64,000 nt of DNA. It comes from Platycnemis pennipes. Its lineage: Eukaryota; Arthropoda; Insecta; Odonata; Platycnemididae. This document shows positions 25,386-36,895 of this stretch, piece by piece. Made by a program: the position numbers and the translations under genes. Within the stretch, counting starts at the first letter, position 1. Every line of letters begins with the position of its first letter. The stretch lies in NCBI GenBank assembly GCA_933228895.1, contig OW121846.1, forward strand, positions 49,370,107 to 49,434,106, read 5' to 3'. Under the pieces are notes generated by a model, which did not search any database, was not told the DNA's origin, and saw nothing but the letters and a program-made list of their open reading frames with translations.

Positions 25386-25609
25386 GATTGGGGAATCGAG
25401 TGCTGAGCTGCATCAAACCAATGTTAGAATTTTTTACTTATGATAATGATGCTTTTTTATGTAATTTTTTCATGCTTAACTTTTTTGTGCGATATTACCC
25501 CAGTGGTTGGAGTGCTGAGGAACCTTAATTTCATTTCAAAGAAAATGGATACATAAGTCTCCATTCAGCAATCAGTAAGTGTGATTTTTTTTCTCCAGAA
25601 AATAATTAC

Positions 25610-25855
25610 CTCGGTGTACCGGTCTATGTAGTTGCGAGAGAAATGCGGTCTCACCCCGAGAATATTTATTTTTACCTCGACAGATACGTATTTTTTCAGT
25701 GGTTAATAGTCCTTGCTTGAGCTATTGCTGGAGAACTCTTCAAGTTCAGTCAAAAGATCGTCAGATTGGACGTTTTATTACGTATTAGACCGTTTGCCGT
25801 AAGAGTCTACCGGCGAGGCCGGATTCCTCTTTCCCCCACTTCCTTCCTTATAACA
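25610..25855 (+). mobile_element. SINE-A copy, diverged
   Basis: 'ttttttcagtggttaatagt' is followed by 'ccttgcttgagctattgctg' and 'aactcttcaagttcagtcaa'. 'ggccggattcctctttcccc' is the 3' part. The centre carries a small deletion. Confidence 0.6.
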
Positions 25856-26223
25856 AGCCTTAGCCAATCCCCTCGCCCCAACTTTCGTTTCAGAAGAAAA
25901 TTACATTCACTCTTACTTGCCTTCTCTAAATAGCAATGAAAAATAGATGGTAAAAAGTTACCTTGCTGTTGAAAATAGGTGGTTATTTGGAATTGCCTAG
26001 GAAGATAGGGGGTGAAGAAAGGTTGGGAGAAATTCGATTATCGAATCGCTATTAATTAATAAAACTTGAGAATGATATGTCAGGTGCACTTTTACGTCCA
26101 CACTACATGGGAAGACAATTCGAGATCATAACTCAAATTCGTTAAGATAAACACAAGTATTTTTAACTCTCCAGAACCCTATCCTCCGTTCTTTACTCCC
26201 TTTCCCATTAACCTAATGGCTAG

Positions 26224-26285
26224 TGACCTAACATCCCCTGCCACAGGCCCCTGAGGCGGCTCGCAGGGTATTATGTAGATGTAGT
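26224..26285 (+). mobile_element. CR1/L2-like LINE 3' tail fragment
   Basis: 'cccctgccacaggcccctga' and 'ggctcgcagggtattatgta', ending in 'gatgtag', match the tail of the LINE inside piggyBac at 40,515-40,583. No coding part precedes it. Confidence 0.65.
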
Positions 26286-26809
26286 ACATGTACGCACTAT
26301 ATATCTCTTAAGTTAAGCACCATAGAGTTCAATATTCAACGTCCAATCCGGCAGGCGTAGAAGTAGTTTGTAGTGCAGTTATATTAATTAGGTATATATA
26401 ATATCTAAATAATTCTGTGTGTAACAAATCTGGTTATTATTATGCATATGTACACATATTAGTGAGGCAGACGACCAACAGCTAAGGTCTTTGCGCGAAA
26501 ATTCATGTGCTCCTTCATTCTCTGTAAGTATGGACTGGTGTACTTACGAAAATTTACCATTTCTGGAAATCAAACCTTAGATTAGGGAGGCCAGTATTTC
26601 AGCGGCCAAGACTACCCCTATCTTCTGTGATTTTAAGTCTGTCCCACATCTAACCAAGGCTTCCTTGAAAAGAGTCTGGTTCCTTTAGGAATCACTTTTT
26701 CATTCTCTATTGCAGAGGGCGCATCTAGCCCTTTCTCATGCTATACTATTTTTCAGGTGTGAGGCAACCTAGAAGCAGTGTGAGGAACTGTTACGGACTC
26801 AATATAACT

Positions 26810-26945
26810 GATGTGTTGACCAAAGACGCCAGGAGGATCACAGTTTAACATCTTATCCGACGTATGGTACATTGATTTGTAGGTTCTTTCTTCAGCAGCA
26901 CTCAAATGAGGTCCAAAGACAAACATCTACCACTGCTGAGACAAG
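26810..26945 (-). mobile_element. SINE-A fragment, minus strand
   Basis: 'aaagacgccaggaggatcac', 'taacatcttatccgacgtat' and 'catctaccactgctgagac' are the complements of the centre and upper part of SINE-A. The tail is missing. Confidence 0.6.
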
Positions 26946-27160
26946 AGGATTGGAAACTAACTTTATGTATAGTGCGTTCTCAGATAGATTGCGAGGGTTT
27001 CACTTTCTTTGCCATCACTCTGCCACGTCGCACAACCCCTCAAAGGTCAACCTCGCCCTTTGCATATTTGTTAAGTGAGGAGAAATGTTGTAAGTAATTT
27101 TTTACCTTTGGCATATTATCAAGTGTACGATAAAATATCTCCAAAATGTGTAACTTAATT

Positions 27161-27194
27161 TTCCTGGGTGTAACATAAAAGTTACACCCAGGAA
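27161..27194. repeat. perfect 14-bp inverted repeat
   Basis: 'ttcctgggtgtaac' and its complement flank a 6-base loop. Imperfect pairing may extend a little outward. Confidence 0.7.
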
Positions 27195-27479
27195 GTAATA
27201 CTTATTAGGGTGGAGGTTGGTGCGATGGAGGTACGTGAAGAGGATTGTTATTTTTTTGGTACCCCGGCCAACCATTCACTCATTCTTTTATATATGTCAC
27301 TATTTATTTCTGTAATGGTCTTGTCTACTATTTAGAAATGCAACTGTGTAATTTTTTAACTGGGAGATTGCATTTACTTCATAAATGTAACATATGTTGA
27401 ACAAAGAGTCCGAAGGACTAGGTTCTTGAAATAAATACTATTCCATTCTATTGCCCTTTCACCCCGACCACTTTCTCCT

Positions 27480-27995
27480 CTCCTCCAACCTTATCACCGT
27501 AGATTACGCAACCCGAACCCGGTCAGCCATCCTCGTCCTTGACCTAAACCGATTCCTTTCCCCCGGGAGTCCGTGAGATTGCTTTGCGGCGGGCGGCGGT
27601 TTCACATCGCCCACCCGGGCCGCTCCATCTTAATTGATATCCACGGTCTTGTGGGGGGCGCGCGTCCGACCCAAAGATCTCCCTCCGGAACACTCGCTCC
27701 TGTCGGAGAAGTCACGCAGAACCACTCAGGCGTTAACGGAGGCGTTGATTCTGGCGAAGTCGCGTCCCTATGTGGGGACAAGTTGCTTTCTGTCACGCAT
27801 TAATGAATTCAAAGAGAAGAGTCGAGACCGATTGGGAATTACGCCGACCGTGGACATCATCAGCACGAAGGGAATTCACCCGATTTTTGCTTCATCATTC
27901 AACTCAAATCTTTGACTTTGCAACCCGGAGTTTGCCGTTCAAACCCGCAGAGGACGTGGATGTTGTACTTATCTTAGGATTAAGAAATTAGGTAA
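27480..27995. promoter_or_regulatory. CpG-rich island, possible first exon
   Basis: GC-rich with many CpGs between AT-rich flanks. Open frames of 64-93 codons overlap in three plus or minus frames, none with a known domain. A sequence with splice-donor character, 'ttaggtaagtta', sits at the 3' edge (27,988-27,999). An untranslated or short coding first exon is possible, but this is inference from composition and one donor-like site. Confidence 0.3.
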
Positions 27996-27999
27996 GTTA

Positions 28000-30690
28000 A
28001 ATGGTGCGATATAACCTTAAATTTTGTAACCCCTAAAAAGCCAAGTCCTTCTTCATTCCCTCAACCATCTTGTTTCAAAAATAAATGCGGTTATTCGTTA
28101 TTTAAGCTAGACAAAATAGATAAATACGATCACTAATTCAGGTTTTTGCCTTCGTTAATGAATCCGGCCTCGTTTAGCCATGAGCTTAACTTAAAATGAT
28201 TCAGTGAGTGGCACCGACATTACGCGAGGAAATAAGGTGACTGATGAACGATTTTCCGCATTGCAAATGGGGTCATGAATTAAATAAACACTCATTACTC
28301 GGTTGATCTCGTAATTGAATTGATTGTAAACTAAGGGTAACTGTGCGACAGTAATTTGAAGTACCTTATACAACATCAAAGTTGGCATAATTAAACAAAA
28401 AACCTTAGCAGGGGATTGAAAGACACTACGTAATAAAATTATCCATAACTTATATCTTCATCTGGTAATGGTTCATGGAATTCACGTGGAGAGCATACAT
28501 TTCACTACCTTGCATAAAATTTTATGGGCCATGAATCTATGCTAGCAATTACTGTACTGAAATGATTGCTTATTTGCATCTTTACGATTCGTCTGCGATA
28601 GCATTGCTGAGCGATGGCTCACTGCTCGCAGCATAATCGTTCTATTCTAATTGCATGGAAACCTCCTACAATATTTTTCGCCTCCTACATATATTTTGTT
28701 TCTTATTAGTGTGTTGCTATCCTAGGTTTTCCGTAGTTCATATTTCTTATGTAAATCACAATGAACTGTAAAAATGCCACATAATTATTTTCCAACAGTC
28801 AAATCATTATTTTATTTATTTTTCATCACGTAACTACATTTTCAATCACAATTACGCTTCAAGTAATCATTAATTTGGATAAAAAGAACGTGAGTTGCCC
28901 ACTTCATTATCCACTGTCTTTTAGACCGTGCGTAAACTCTCCCGTCCCAATATACCACGAGACCTATTAAGGGTTAAGGGAAAAGCAATGTACTGTCCCG
29001 AGGTAAAAATGTTCTGCCCAATTATATTACATGATAGTATTTGAAGGGAAACGGTCAGCAGCTCCTAAGTTTCCAACATGGATCTCCGAGCAAAAGTTAC
29101 TACTTTTAGTTTATGAATTAAGGCCAAAACATACCAATGCTGGACATAGGGATATATGATACATCCGGCGGTAATGACTCACTCGACATTGTTTTCGTTA
29201 CGCCAAAAAATATGAAAGCGTATCAGGCTGAACTTTGTGGAAGTACTTGACCTCCGTTTCAAATTGAAAACACTTGTAACTTTCCAGATACAATATGTTT
29301 TAACAGCTTAACCGACCATGGTTTCAGCTCATACTTGATAATGGTACTATTTTTGAAACCATTGTCGGTAAAGTAGTTCAAGTATATTATGCGTAGAAAG
29401 TCACAAGTGTTTTCAATTTGAAATGGACGTCTTTTGAAAATATTCCTTCCATTTTCTCTGCACTTCTTATCACATTATTTCATCTCATTAAAATGAGTTC
29501 AGAAGTCGTAAAAATACAAAAACAACTAATTAAAAAATCTCACTAAAACAGTGTTTTGAAGAAATAATTATATAATTTTTCACTTCCATACTCCATACCA
29601 CTAGACTTTAAATTCTAGAGAGCTTTAGTGAACATTATAGTTTGATGTATCGATTAACACTTTTTATTTTTAAAATAACAGCTTTTGGTTAAAATTGCAA
29701 GAGTTTTTTTAAAATTCAAATAATGTGTTGTGATCGTATGATTCAGTAATTTTCCTACTTTTTAACTGGCTGATAACTTTTTCAAGGTTCATTTAAATGT
29801 TCTGCCTTCAATGAATTGGGGCTTAGGTGTTATGTAGGCCTTTACAGAGCTGTCCTTTCCTCACGTAATTGGAGATTGGTAAATTGCTATCGGTTAATCA
29901 TCATTTATAATGTTGAATGCAGCAGTAGCCGTATTAACTTTGGCCATATCTGCTTTGTTGCGAATTTATTGGGAAATTCCATTTTTTTCAACGATAAATT
30001 CCTGAAATTCGTTTCGAAAATTTCATAATTTTAATCTGAAGCAATCTATACCGTCTATGAGTAAGGGACGTGATATATTATTTCCAAGTTATTGGAACGG
30101 GAGCTACTTTTAGAGCTACTTGTCAGAGTGCTGGTAAATATATTTCCATTTTCCGAATGCATCGATTCCGTTTGTGAGATATTTATGAACCAAATGTTTA
30201 TCTTTGCGATTTTTTAAATAGGTTTCCCTTTATTTGACAGTATGTTTCGTTCATTTAAGCTCGTGTAGCATTCATTTATTATTTATTACATTACCAAAAA
30301 CGAATACCAAATTGTTATTAAATTCACACTTCAAATTGTTACCGTTGTGACGGTTGTTCGACGCTATTTTTGGATTGAAAGTATCTCCCTCACACAGGAT
30401 TCATCACGGTGAAAATGTATCTTTAAAAACTTTATTAATACGAGAAAAAATTAGATTTATTTGGTAAAATAATATTTGGAAAACGCGTTGTGGCGAGGAA
30501 GGAGTGATGTTTCCCATTACTATTACCAATTGGTAAAAACTGGGTAATTTAGCCATTATGTTAGACCTTAATATAGTAGACTTGATTATGTAGTTAGATA
30601 GTGTGCACCGAAATGAATATATGTTGGTAAAAATGTGCTAAAATTAAGGTTTCGAAAAAGTGTCCAAATAAAGTTTGAAGTATTTTATTT
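28000..30690. other. no gene seen; AT-rich
   Basis: Long AT-rich stretch with no protein motif. The only structure is the large inverted repeat at 29,249-29,431. Confidence 0.45.
29249..29431. repeat. 183-bp fold-back element with nested arms
   Basis: Outer arms 29,249-29,284 and 29,396-29,431 pair over about 36 positions ('caaattgaaaacacttgt' opposite 'acaagtgttttcaatttg'). Inner arms 29,311-29,326 and 29,354-29,369 ('accgaccatggtttca' and 'tgaaaccattgtcggt') also pair. Nested symmetry over the whole unit is typical of a fold-back MITE. Confidence 0.75.
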
Positions 30691-30694
30691 TCTT

Positions 30695-30955
30695 AGGATT
30701 GGATTAATGTGTTGGCTGGAAGACCTTTAATCTCGAGTTCCAGGGTTCAAATCCTAGCAGTAGATGATTTTTCAGCGATATACCGGTTCCTACTTAAAGT
30801 GCTATATGCAAAGCAATTTGAGTGCTGTACTCCTCCCTTCAGTTAGGATGTTATACCATTGGATCCTTCCTTTGAGAGCAAGCTAACGTCATCGCCGGGT
30901 TTCTCTTCACCATTCCTCCACTAACTTAAAATTCCATCCACCATCCAAACGATCT
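30695..30955 (+). mobile_element. SINE-A copy
   Basis: 'ccagggttcaaatcctagca' is a good B box. 'taccggttcctacttaaagt' and 'gccgggtttctcttcaccat' follow, with a diverged centre ('ccttcagttaggatgttata'). Confidence 0.75.
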
Positions 30956-33029
30956 TCTTTCTATAATGACGGAAACTATTTTAGCCGACGGTCACCTGCC
31001 AAAACAAACAACAATAAATAATCTCAGACAGACATTTAAGGCGGATACTTTTCCTAAATGTTAAAGATATATTTAAGACTCCAGTGTGCTACGGTGTTTT
31101 TTATCATTAAGTTCAAAATAATGGAAATCGATAGTTGAGAAGAACATTTAATTCACGAACAATAAGACAGAATGTTAGATTAGATCAAAGGTACCGGGAG
31201 TTATATAGGATTGTTAATGTAAACTACTGCCTTCTTGGATTTTAGATGCCTGAAATGAAGTACAAATGAACAGCCCACGTCTGTAACTGTTTTAGACATC
31301 TTCTTACATGTTTGGCACGTAACAGCAATATATTTGACTCAGTTTTATGTTACGTCTATTCGGCAAAATGCCAGCTTGACTTGTCTCCTTTGAAAATTAG
31401 TTAACAGAATACGGTTATTTGAATGGTACTATTTGTATCAGCATCAACGTATTAATATGCCAGCCTCCATAACGCCGTTTGGTTGGAGGTTGGTCACGAG
31501 CCTTAAAATTGGTTTTAGTTGGGGAAGTAAGGAATCAAATTCTCTGTGAAATTATTTTCAGGTGTAATTAGTACGTTTTATTGAGAATTTGGTATTGATT
31601 AGTCGTGTATTTTGTGTGGGAAAACAAATTCTGGTATCTCTCAACCCAGTTGTCAATCTCTCTTGAGTGCCGTTTATGTATGTTCAGCTGGTTTTGTGTG
31701 GGGGTAGAAATTTGCCTATGGTGTCAGTTGCGATCTCGCATGTTTTGCAAGTAACTTTAATGTTGCGAACAACCTTTTAATCACCAAGATTTCCCAAAGA
31801 ATTCCTTCCAACAGATGTAAATTAAGTCCAGTGTCCACAGAAGAGGATGCTTTGCCAGTGGTAAGGCTAGTATCAAACCCTTCCTGCAATCCCTTTAACC
31901 CTTGTACCGTAGAGATGTCAATATATCGGATCAAGATGTTAAACCAACTGTCTCTCTTATCAACTATAAACACTCAACTATCAATTTAAAAAAAAACATA
32001 CTTCCACATATTTAATCATCTATCAAAATTCTTCAAGCATTTTTTATTGAAATAAATATATACAAAATTCAGTGGAGGAAAAATCTGAACTAAGCCGAAA
32101 TATGTGTTCAAAATGATATAAGTTTCTTTAAAATATGGATTAATTACTTTTAAGAGTAGGGGGTAAGGTCTCCAGGTGGGAGAAGCGTAAATGTCGTGAG
32201 AGCGACAGGGTGAAAATTATCACCCACGCAACTTTTCCCGTGTATCCTTATTGCGCAAATAACCTCGACTGTAGGTGACCTCGGCATGTTGACGGCAACG
32301 GTGGGAACAAGCGGGTGTGGGGGATGGGGATATATTGAACCGGATTGGAGTGGAGGGTGATGGAAAGACGGCGCGTGCGTGAATAGACTGGAATTGATGG
32401 AGCGGAATTCAATCCAAGGATTTGATAGGAGACGGCGTGATTGCAAGCCTAGAGCTATGGAAACAGCTGCTGCGGATTACAGTCACTCCCACTGTCTAGA
32501 TATTCATAACCATCACCGTAGGTGTGAGTAAGCGATCAATCCTCACCGTAATTACGCCATTGTCGGCGGTATGTGAACTGCCCTCTCGCAAAACACACGA
32601 TTTTTCCTTCATTAGACGTAAGAGAGAGATTAGAAAAAGTCTCCTGACAAATCCTTGGATACCCTTTTCCTAAAAATGTAAACAATTTTGAAAGAAAATT
32701 AATAGTGGTTATTTTAAAGGATTGCAAGTGATTGTTTTCATTGAAATTGATTGTTTAAGGTTCACTTTCCACCAGTTTGGCTTAACAGTAACTAATCATA
32801 AATATATAACTTAATACCTCTTCGTACAGTATGCTTCACTTGCAGTTCTCAAAAATGTTTAATCTACACTTCCCCGGTAATACTTCGTTCTCCAAATATT
32901 TACTCTCTTCAGTATCTTGCCACGTGCAAAATAGTCTTGCCTACCACTTTTCTTCTTTATTTGACAATTTTTAACACAGTTCTCTACCTCCTTAACGAGA
33001 GTTACAACATGTTTTTAAGATAATTAAAA
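30956..33029. other. no gene seen
   Basis: AT-rich apart from a somewhat GC-richer stretch at 32,160-32,420 that carries a 98-codon minus-strand open frame without recognisable domain. Confidence 0.35.
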
Positions 33030-33110
33030 AAGTTCCAAATTTGTGGCTTCCACGGTTTAGCAAAATCTCACAACCGGTTTCGGCTACCGGCAATACACTA
33101 ATTTAATACC
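33030..33110 (-). mobile_element. possible Penelope-like element 3' tail, minus strand
   Basis: The reverse complement contains 'tagccgaaaccggt' followed by 'ccgtggaagccac'. The Penelope-like fragment at 55.5 kb has 'ctgccgaaaccggt' followed by 'gtgtggaagtcac' at similar spacing. The match is short and no GIY-YIG part was found beside it. Confidence 0.4.
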
Positions 33111-33284
33111 ATGCCCTATTTCAAGCGTTAGCTTAACCAAATTGAGGCCAAGGACAACTAATCGTACTGCAGAGTTGAACGATATGTTTTAGGGTCTACT
33201 TCATTCATCTTGCTGCTATTAGTGTAGGTAATTGATAATTTTGCGTCATTTCCGTCTCAAAGGATACTAAGGGTAGGAATTTTT

Positions 33285-33470
33285 TGGGAGCAGAGGTTAA
33301 ATAGGGGTTCAAGATTTAACGTCCTATCCGATGGATAAATTCTTTAAGTGCTCTCGATAAGCATTCAAGCAGAGACCGGCGTTTCAAATAAAAACCTACA
33401 CATGTCGAAATTCAAATCCAGGTCCTCGGGATGGAAAGATAACTATTCTATGCACCGCACAGAGCCGAAA
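33285..33470 (-). mobile_element. SINE-A copy, minus strand, tail missing
   Basis: 'gatttaacgtcctatccgat' and 'ttaagtgctctcgataagca', with the head complement 'aaatccaggtcctcgggatg', are visible. Confidence 0.65.
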
Positions 33471-33549
33471 CGTAACTATTCCCTCCACCTCTCTCCTCAA
33501 AGTAGCACTCATGAATAGTAGCAATGGATTTTTAATGCAATATGCCACA

Positions 33550-33710
33550 TAATGTGTATGTTGAGAGGACTTCCGTGCAGTAATCCGTCCATCACATAGG
33601 AAGTAAGGCTATTAAACCTCGGTGGGTTTAGAGTGTAGTGCGGACAATATCGACACCGTGCATTCCTCCCAACGCACACCAATTCCAAAATTCTAACCAA
33701 TACTCAACCT
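33550..33710 (+). mobile_element. possible SINE-A fragment, diverged
   Basis: 'gagaggacttccgtgcagta' followed by 'atccgtccatcacataggaa' and 'ttaaacctcggtgg' resembles the centre. Neither head nor tail is clear. Confidence 0.4.
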
Positions 33711-34462
33711 ATTGCCAACTCTAATAATGTAAATAAACTAACGCAGGTTTTCGTAGCCTCCAACAAACAGCCAATGATAGAATAATTAATTTGAAATGAC
33801 CCTTTTCCTGTTCTTAGAAGAATTTAATAGTTCCTTGTATTACAGCATTCAAATAAGTAACCAAGGTAAGTAAACATTTTATACATATTGGGATTTGGCG
33901 GATGCGAGTAGGGTGAGAACAAATTAAGTGGGTTCTGAATAGAAGCCAAGTGAATTTGTCAAGGAATGGGAACGAATGGGGAGCACTTAGCCATTAAGGA
34001 GATGAAAAGATTATTTTCGAGTGCCAAGGAGATAAATTGTAGCACGGAGGATGGGTTTGGGTGTGCATGGAGGACAATGTATTCTCTTAGAAAAGTAGAA
34101 AATGGCATTTACAATTTACCACGGAGCTACTGCACCACTTTAAGCCTGAAGTGATATTATGGTCGCTACAACTACGCACTCATCTCCTCTCTTTCTTTGT
34201 GAAGGAAAGGAAACCTAGATGAAGATCAATTTGCTCTAAGAGTTGAATAATTTGAGGCAAAGAGCACCTAGATTTATAAAAAGTGTTAGCGCATAGGCAT
34301 GCTATCAAAATGTCAGTATGTCAATATTAGATTTGGAATCAATCTCCGATCGCAAGTGGAGATACAGACTAAATGTACTGCAGAAACATAAATTTAATAC
34401 TTTTTACGGAGACGTTAAACATATATTTCAAAGTTTGAGGCTTTACTTTGTGGAACCACTCG

Positions 34463-34536
34463 ATTGGAAATGAAAACCCACTTTGTACGTTCCACACAAA
34501 GGTGTGGAACTTACAAAGTGGATTTTCATTTCCAAT
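34463..34536. repeat. tight fold-back inverted repeat, 35-bp arms
   Basis: 34,463-34,497 pairs with 34,502-34,536 with only about two mismatches around a 4-base loop. The near-perfect pairing suggests either a recent origin or selection on the structure. Confidence 0.85.
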
Positions 34537-34614
34537 GAAACATATATCCCTAGTTACTAGCCTATATTACAGTTTTAATTACTTGGGGTACGCAACCGAA
34601 AACTGAGGTTACTA

Positions 34615-34990
34615 ACGCAAGTTGGGATAGGTTTGTAATTGGGTAATGGTAGGAATATTTCGGGGAACGGAGGAATGGTGGAGAGTAACCCGGCCGATCA
34701 TTTTCAGCTTCGAATGGTACAGTATAAGACAGCTACGACACGGAGGAAGTGTGCAACAAATCAAAGACTGGAATGTAATCTTACGGTGGCACTACCCTGC
34801 TCATAACGAAAGGCGCTAAGGGATCAAAAATTTAAGGTCTCATTCGACGGACGATATACTGCACTCGAAGGGGTCTCCACACAGCACCGAATTAGGTATA
34901 ACAATGGAAAATCAGCTGCTGTCGGAATTCAAATCCCCGCCATCGGAGTGAGAAGCCAGTACTCTAACCAACACACCAACCTAAACCTCA
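34615..34990 (-). mobile_element. SINE-A copy, minus strand, with inserted segment
   Basis: The tail complement (34,625-34,700) is followed by about 90 bp without SINE similarity. Then come 'taacgaaaggcgctaaggga', 'cattcgacggacgatatact' and the head complement 'gaagccagtactctaacc'. The break makes the copy longer than usual. Confidence 0.7.
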
Positions 34991-36114
34991 TGGCATGTTA
35001 TATCACGAGCTTAAAAGTTGGGAGTTGGTTGAATGGGCAGGGATATTTGAAATTTTAATTCTTGCAACGTACGATAAGGTGCAATAATAGATTAAATCAG
35101 AGTTGAGCGGAAGCAAATTGGGATACATATACCTATTTCAGAGTTTAACCCTTTTTGCTAATCTGCAAGAACCACAAGATGTTTGTGCATCAGTTCAATT
35201 GTTTTTCATCCACAACTATATGACTCTCAGTGAAAGGCTGCAAAGGGATGTGGGAGGGGAATTTTTTAAAATTAATAATCAAGTTATGTGTATGATAGAA
35301 TTATACTTTATTTGGGTTACTTTCGTTCACTGTGCGGAGGAAAAACGAGTTCTTTTATCATACTGTCCGAAAGTTGATTTCTCTTCCTTTTTTGCTTCTG
35401 ACGAAATGATGACTGGCGTGATATGGGGGTAAAAGTATGTCTGCAGAGTGATATTTGAACACGGGTGATCTGAGTTTCTTTAATAACTTCTACCTCACTG
35501 CTACAATCTACTCTCTAGGCCTTTCAAAACATGCTCTTATAATATCCGAGTGGTACGTTCCATACATTGCTAGGAATTTATTAAAAAACCAATGTGTTGC
35601 CCCAATGTGTGCTCGCTTTTGATAGCCCCTTGTATATTTGGGACGTAACCTGAAGTATTTATGCAATATATCTGCGTTAATTACCTGCAAATATGTTATT
35701 TTGAGGTGGGAAGCTGTTTGCATGCGAAGCCACTGTCTTCCCTCGGTAATCAGTTTAAAACGGAAAAATTAGTTATGTAGGATTGAAATATCTTCCAAGA
35801 TATCTCTCATCATATTGCTCGAACGGCAGTTTTGACACCGTTACAGTTGGTGGCAACTGGTCAAGAGTCAACGTGATGTAATATTGAATGCAAAGCCTTC
35901 ATAAAGGATTGGTAATGTATTCACCACCAGCTTGACTGTTTACTCATCGATAATGCATGTCTTGTGTGGAATAACCCACTGTTACACACCGTTGTGGTGG
36001 ATTACAGTGTAAGATACTGTCGTAGATGAAGATACAAGACTCAATCTTTGCCGGAGCTGCCTCTTTACTCCCTTGTACCCTGGGTATGGCACTCGGAGAT
36101 GGAGAGATATTTCT
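34991..36114. other. no gene seen
   Basis: One 109-codon open frame (35,103-35,432, plus) and a 71-codon minus frame show no domain, signal or similarity I recognise. Confidence 0.35.
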
Positions 36115-36455
36115 CTTTCATTTTCCTGGCTGGGGCGGCGTGGGAAGTCGTCTCGGCAGTCAAGGGGAGTGGTAGCTAGCCGTCCACTCCCGCCCCCTCG
36201 TCCCTGACAACAGACCCGTCGCTTCCGTCCCTCGCCAAGATGCGGGCGAAGGGTTTAGCGAGGCGGGGGAGGGGAGTGGTCCAGGGATCGGCCCCAATGG
36301 CAAAGGGAACCACGGCCCAAACAACCAATTCCATGTCGCAGGAAGTGCGTTTCGCTGTCGTGGACTTGGACGTCCAAACCCACCGATGCTTAGACATTTC
36401 AGCTCGTGAATCACGGCGCCATCAACGGCCTCGAAGACGGGACAAAAAGTAGACA
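36115..36455. promoter_or_regulatory. CpG-rich island, unidentified
   Basis: GC and CpG rise sharply for about 340 bp. Overlapping open frames on both strands (up to 110 codons, minus) reflect the lack of stops in GC-rich DNA. It could be a host promoter or exon; no core promoter element or splice site settles it. Confidence 0.3.
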
Positions 36456-36604
36456 TGGTGTATTTTGCGACTATGGATGCTAGGAACGTCAATTCAACGG
36501 TTAGTCTTCATTGATACATTGCCGTCTAGGGAGTTTCTCTTAGGATTTTGTCACTACCACCTTGCTAGTCAGGACGTCAACCCCCTAATTCGGTTGTAGG
36601 TAAT

Positions 36605-36895
36605 AATAAGGGGGGATGTGATTGGTTGATGTGGAATCTAGAGTACAATCACCCGATTCTAGGGGACTGGGTTTGAATTCTGGCAGTAGCAAAGTTTTTC
36701 AGTACAGTATTGGTCCTGATTTGAATGCTTTGCCAATAGCACTTATAATTTAATACTAAGTATGTTGGATGTCAAACTGTGGATCCCTTTCCACTCTTCA
36801 TTAACAGTAGGTTTATACCAATATGTGCTTTCCTCTACCCTCTCTTGGTTCACTGAAAAATTTCTACCTCTGCCCAGTTATCAACCTATAATTAA
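36605..36895 (+). mobile_element. SINE-A copy, diverged centre
   Basis: Head 'ggttgatgtggaatctagag' and 'gggtttgaattctggcagta' are clear, as is the tail 'cctctgcccagttatcaacc'. The centre has lost the usual 'cggatgggacg' word. Confidence 0.65.

Noticed and set aside
27230..27450. LINE 3' end ending in 'gaaataaatactattccatt'
   Set aside because: The tail looks plausible, but no coding remnant or second copy in the window supports it.
36160..36492. 110-codon minus-strand protein
   Set aside because: Overlaps another open minus frame and a plus frame in a GC-rich island, with no motif in any of them.
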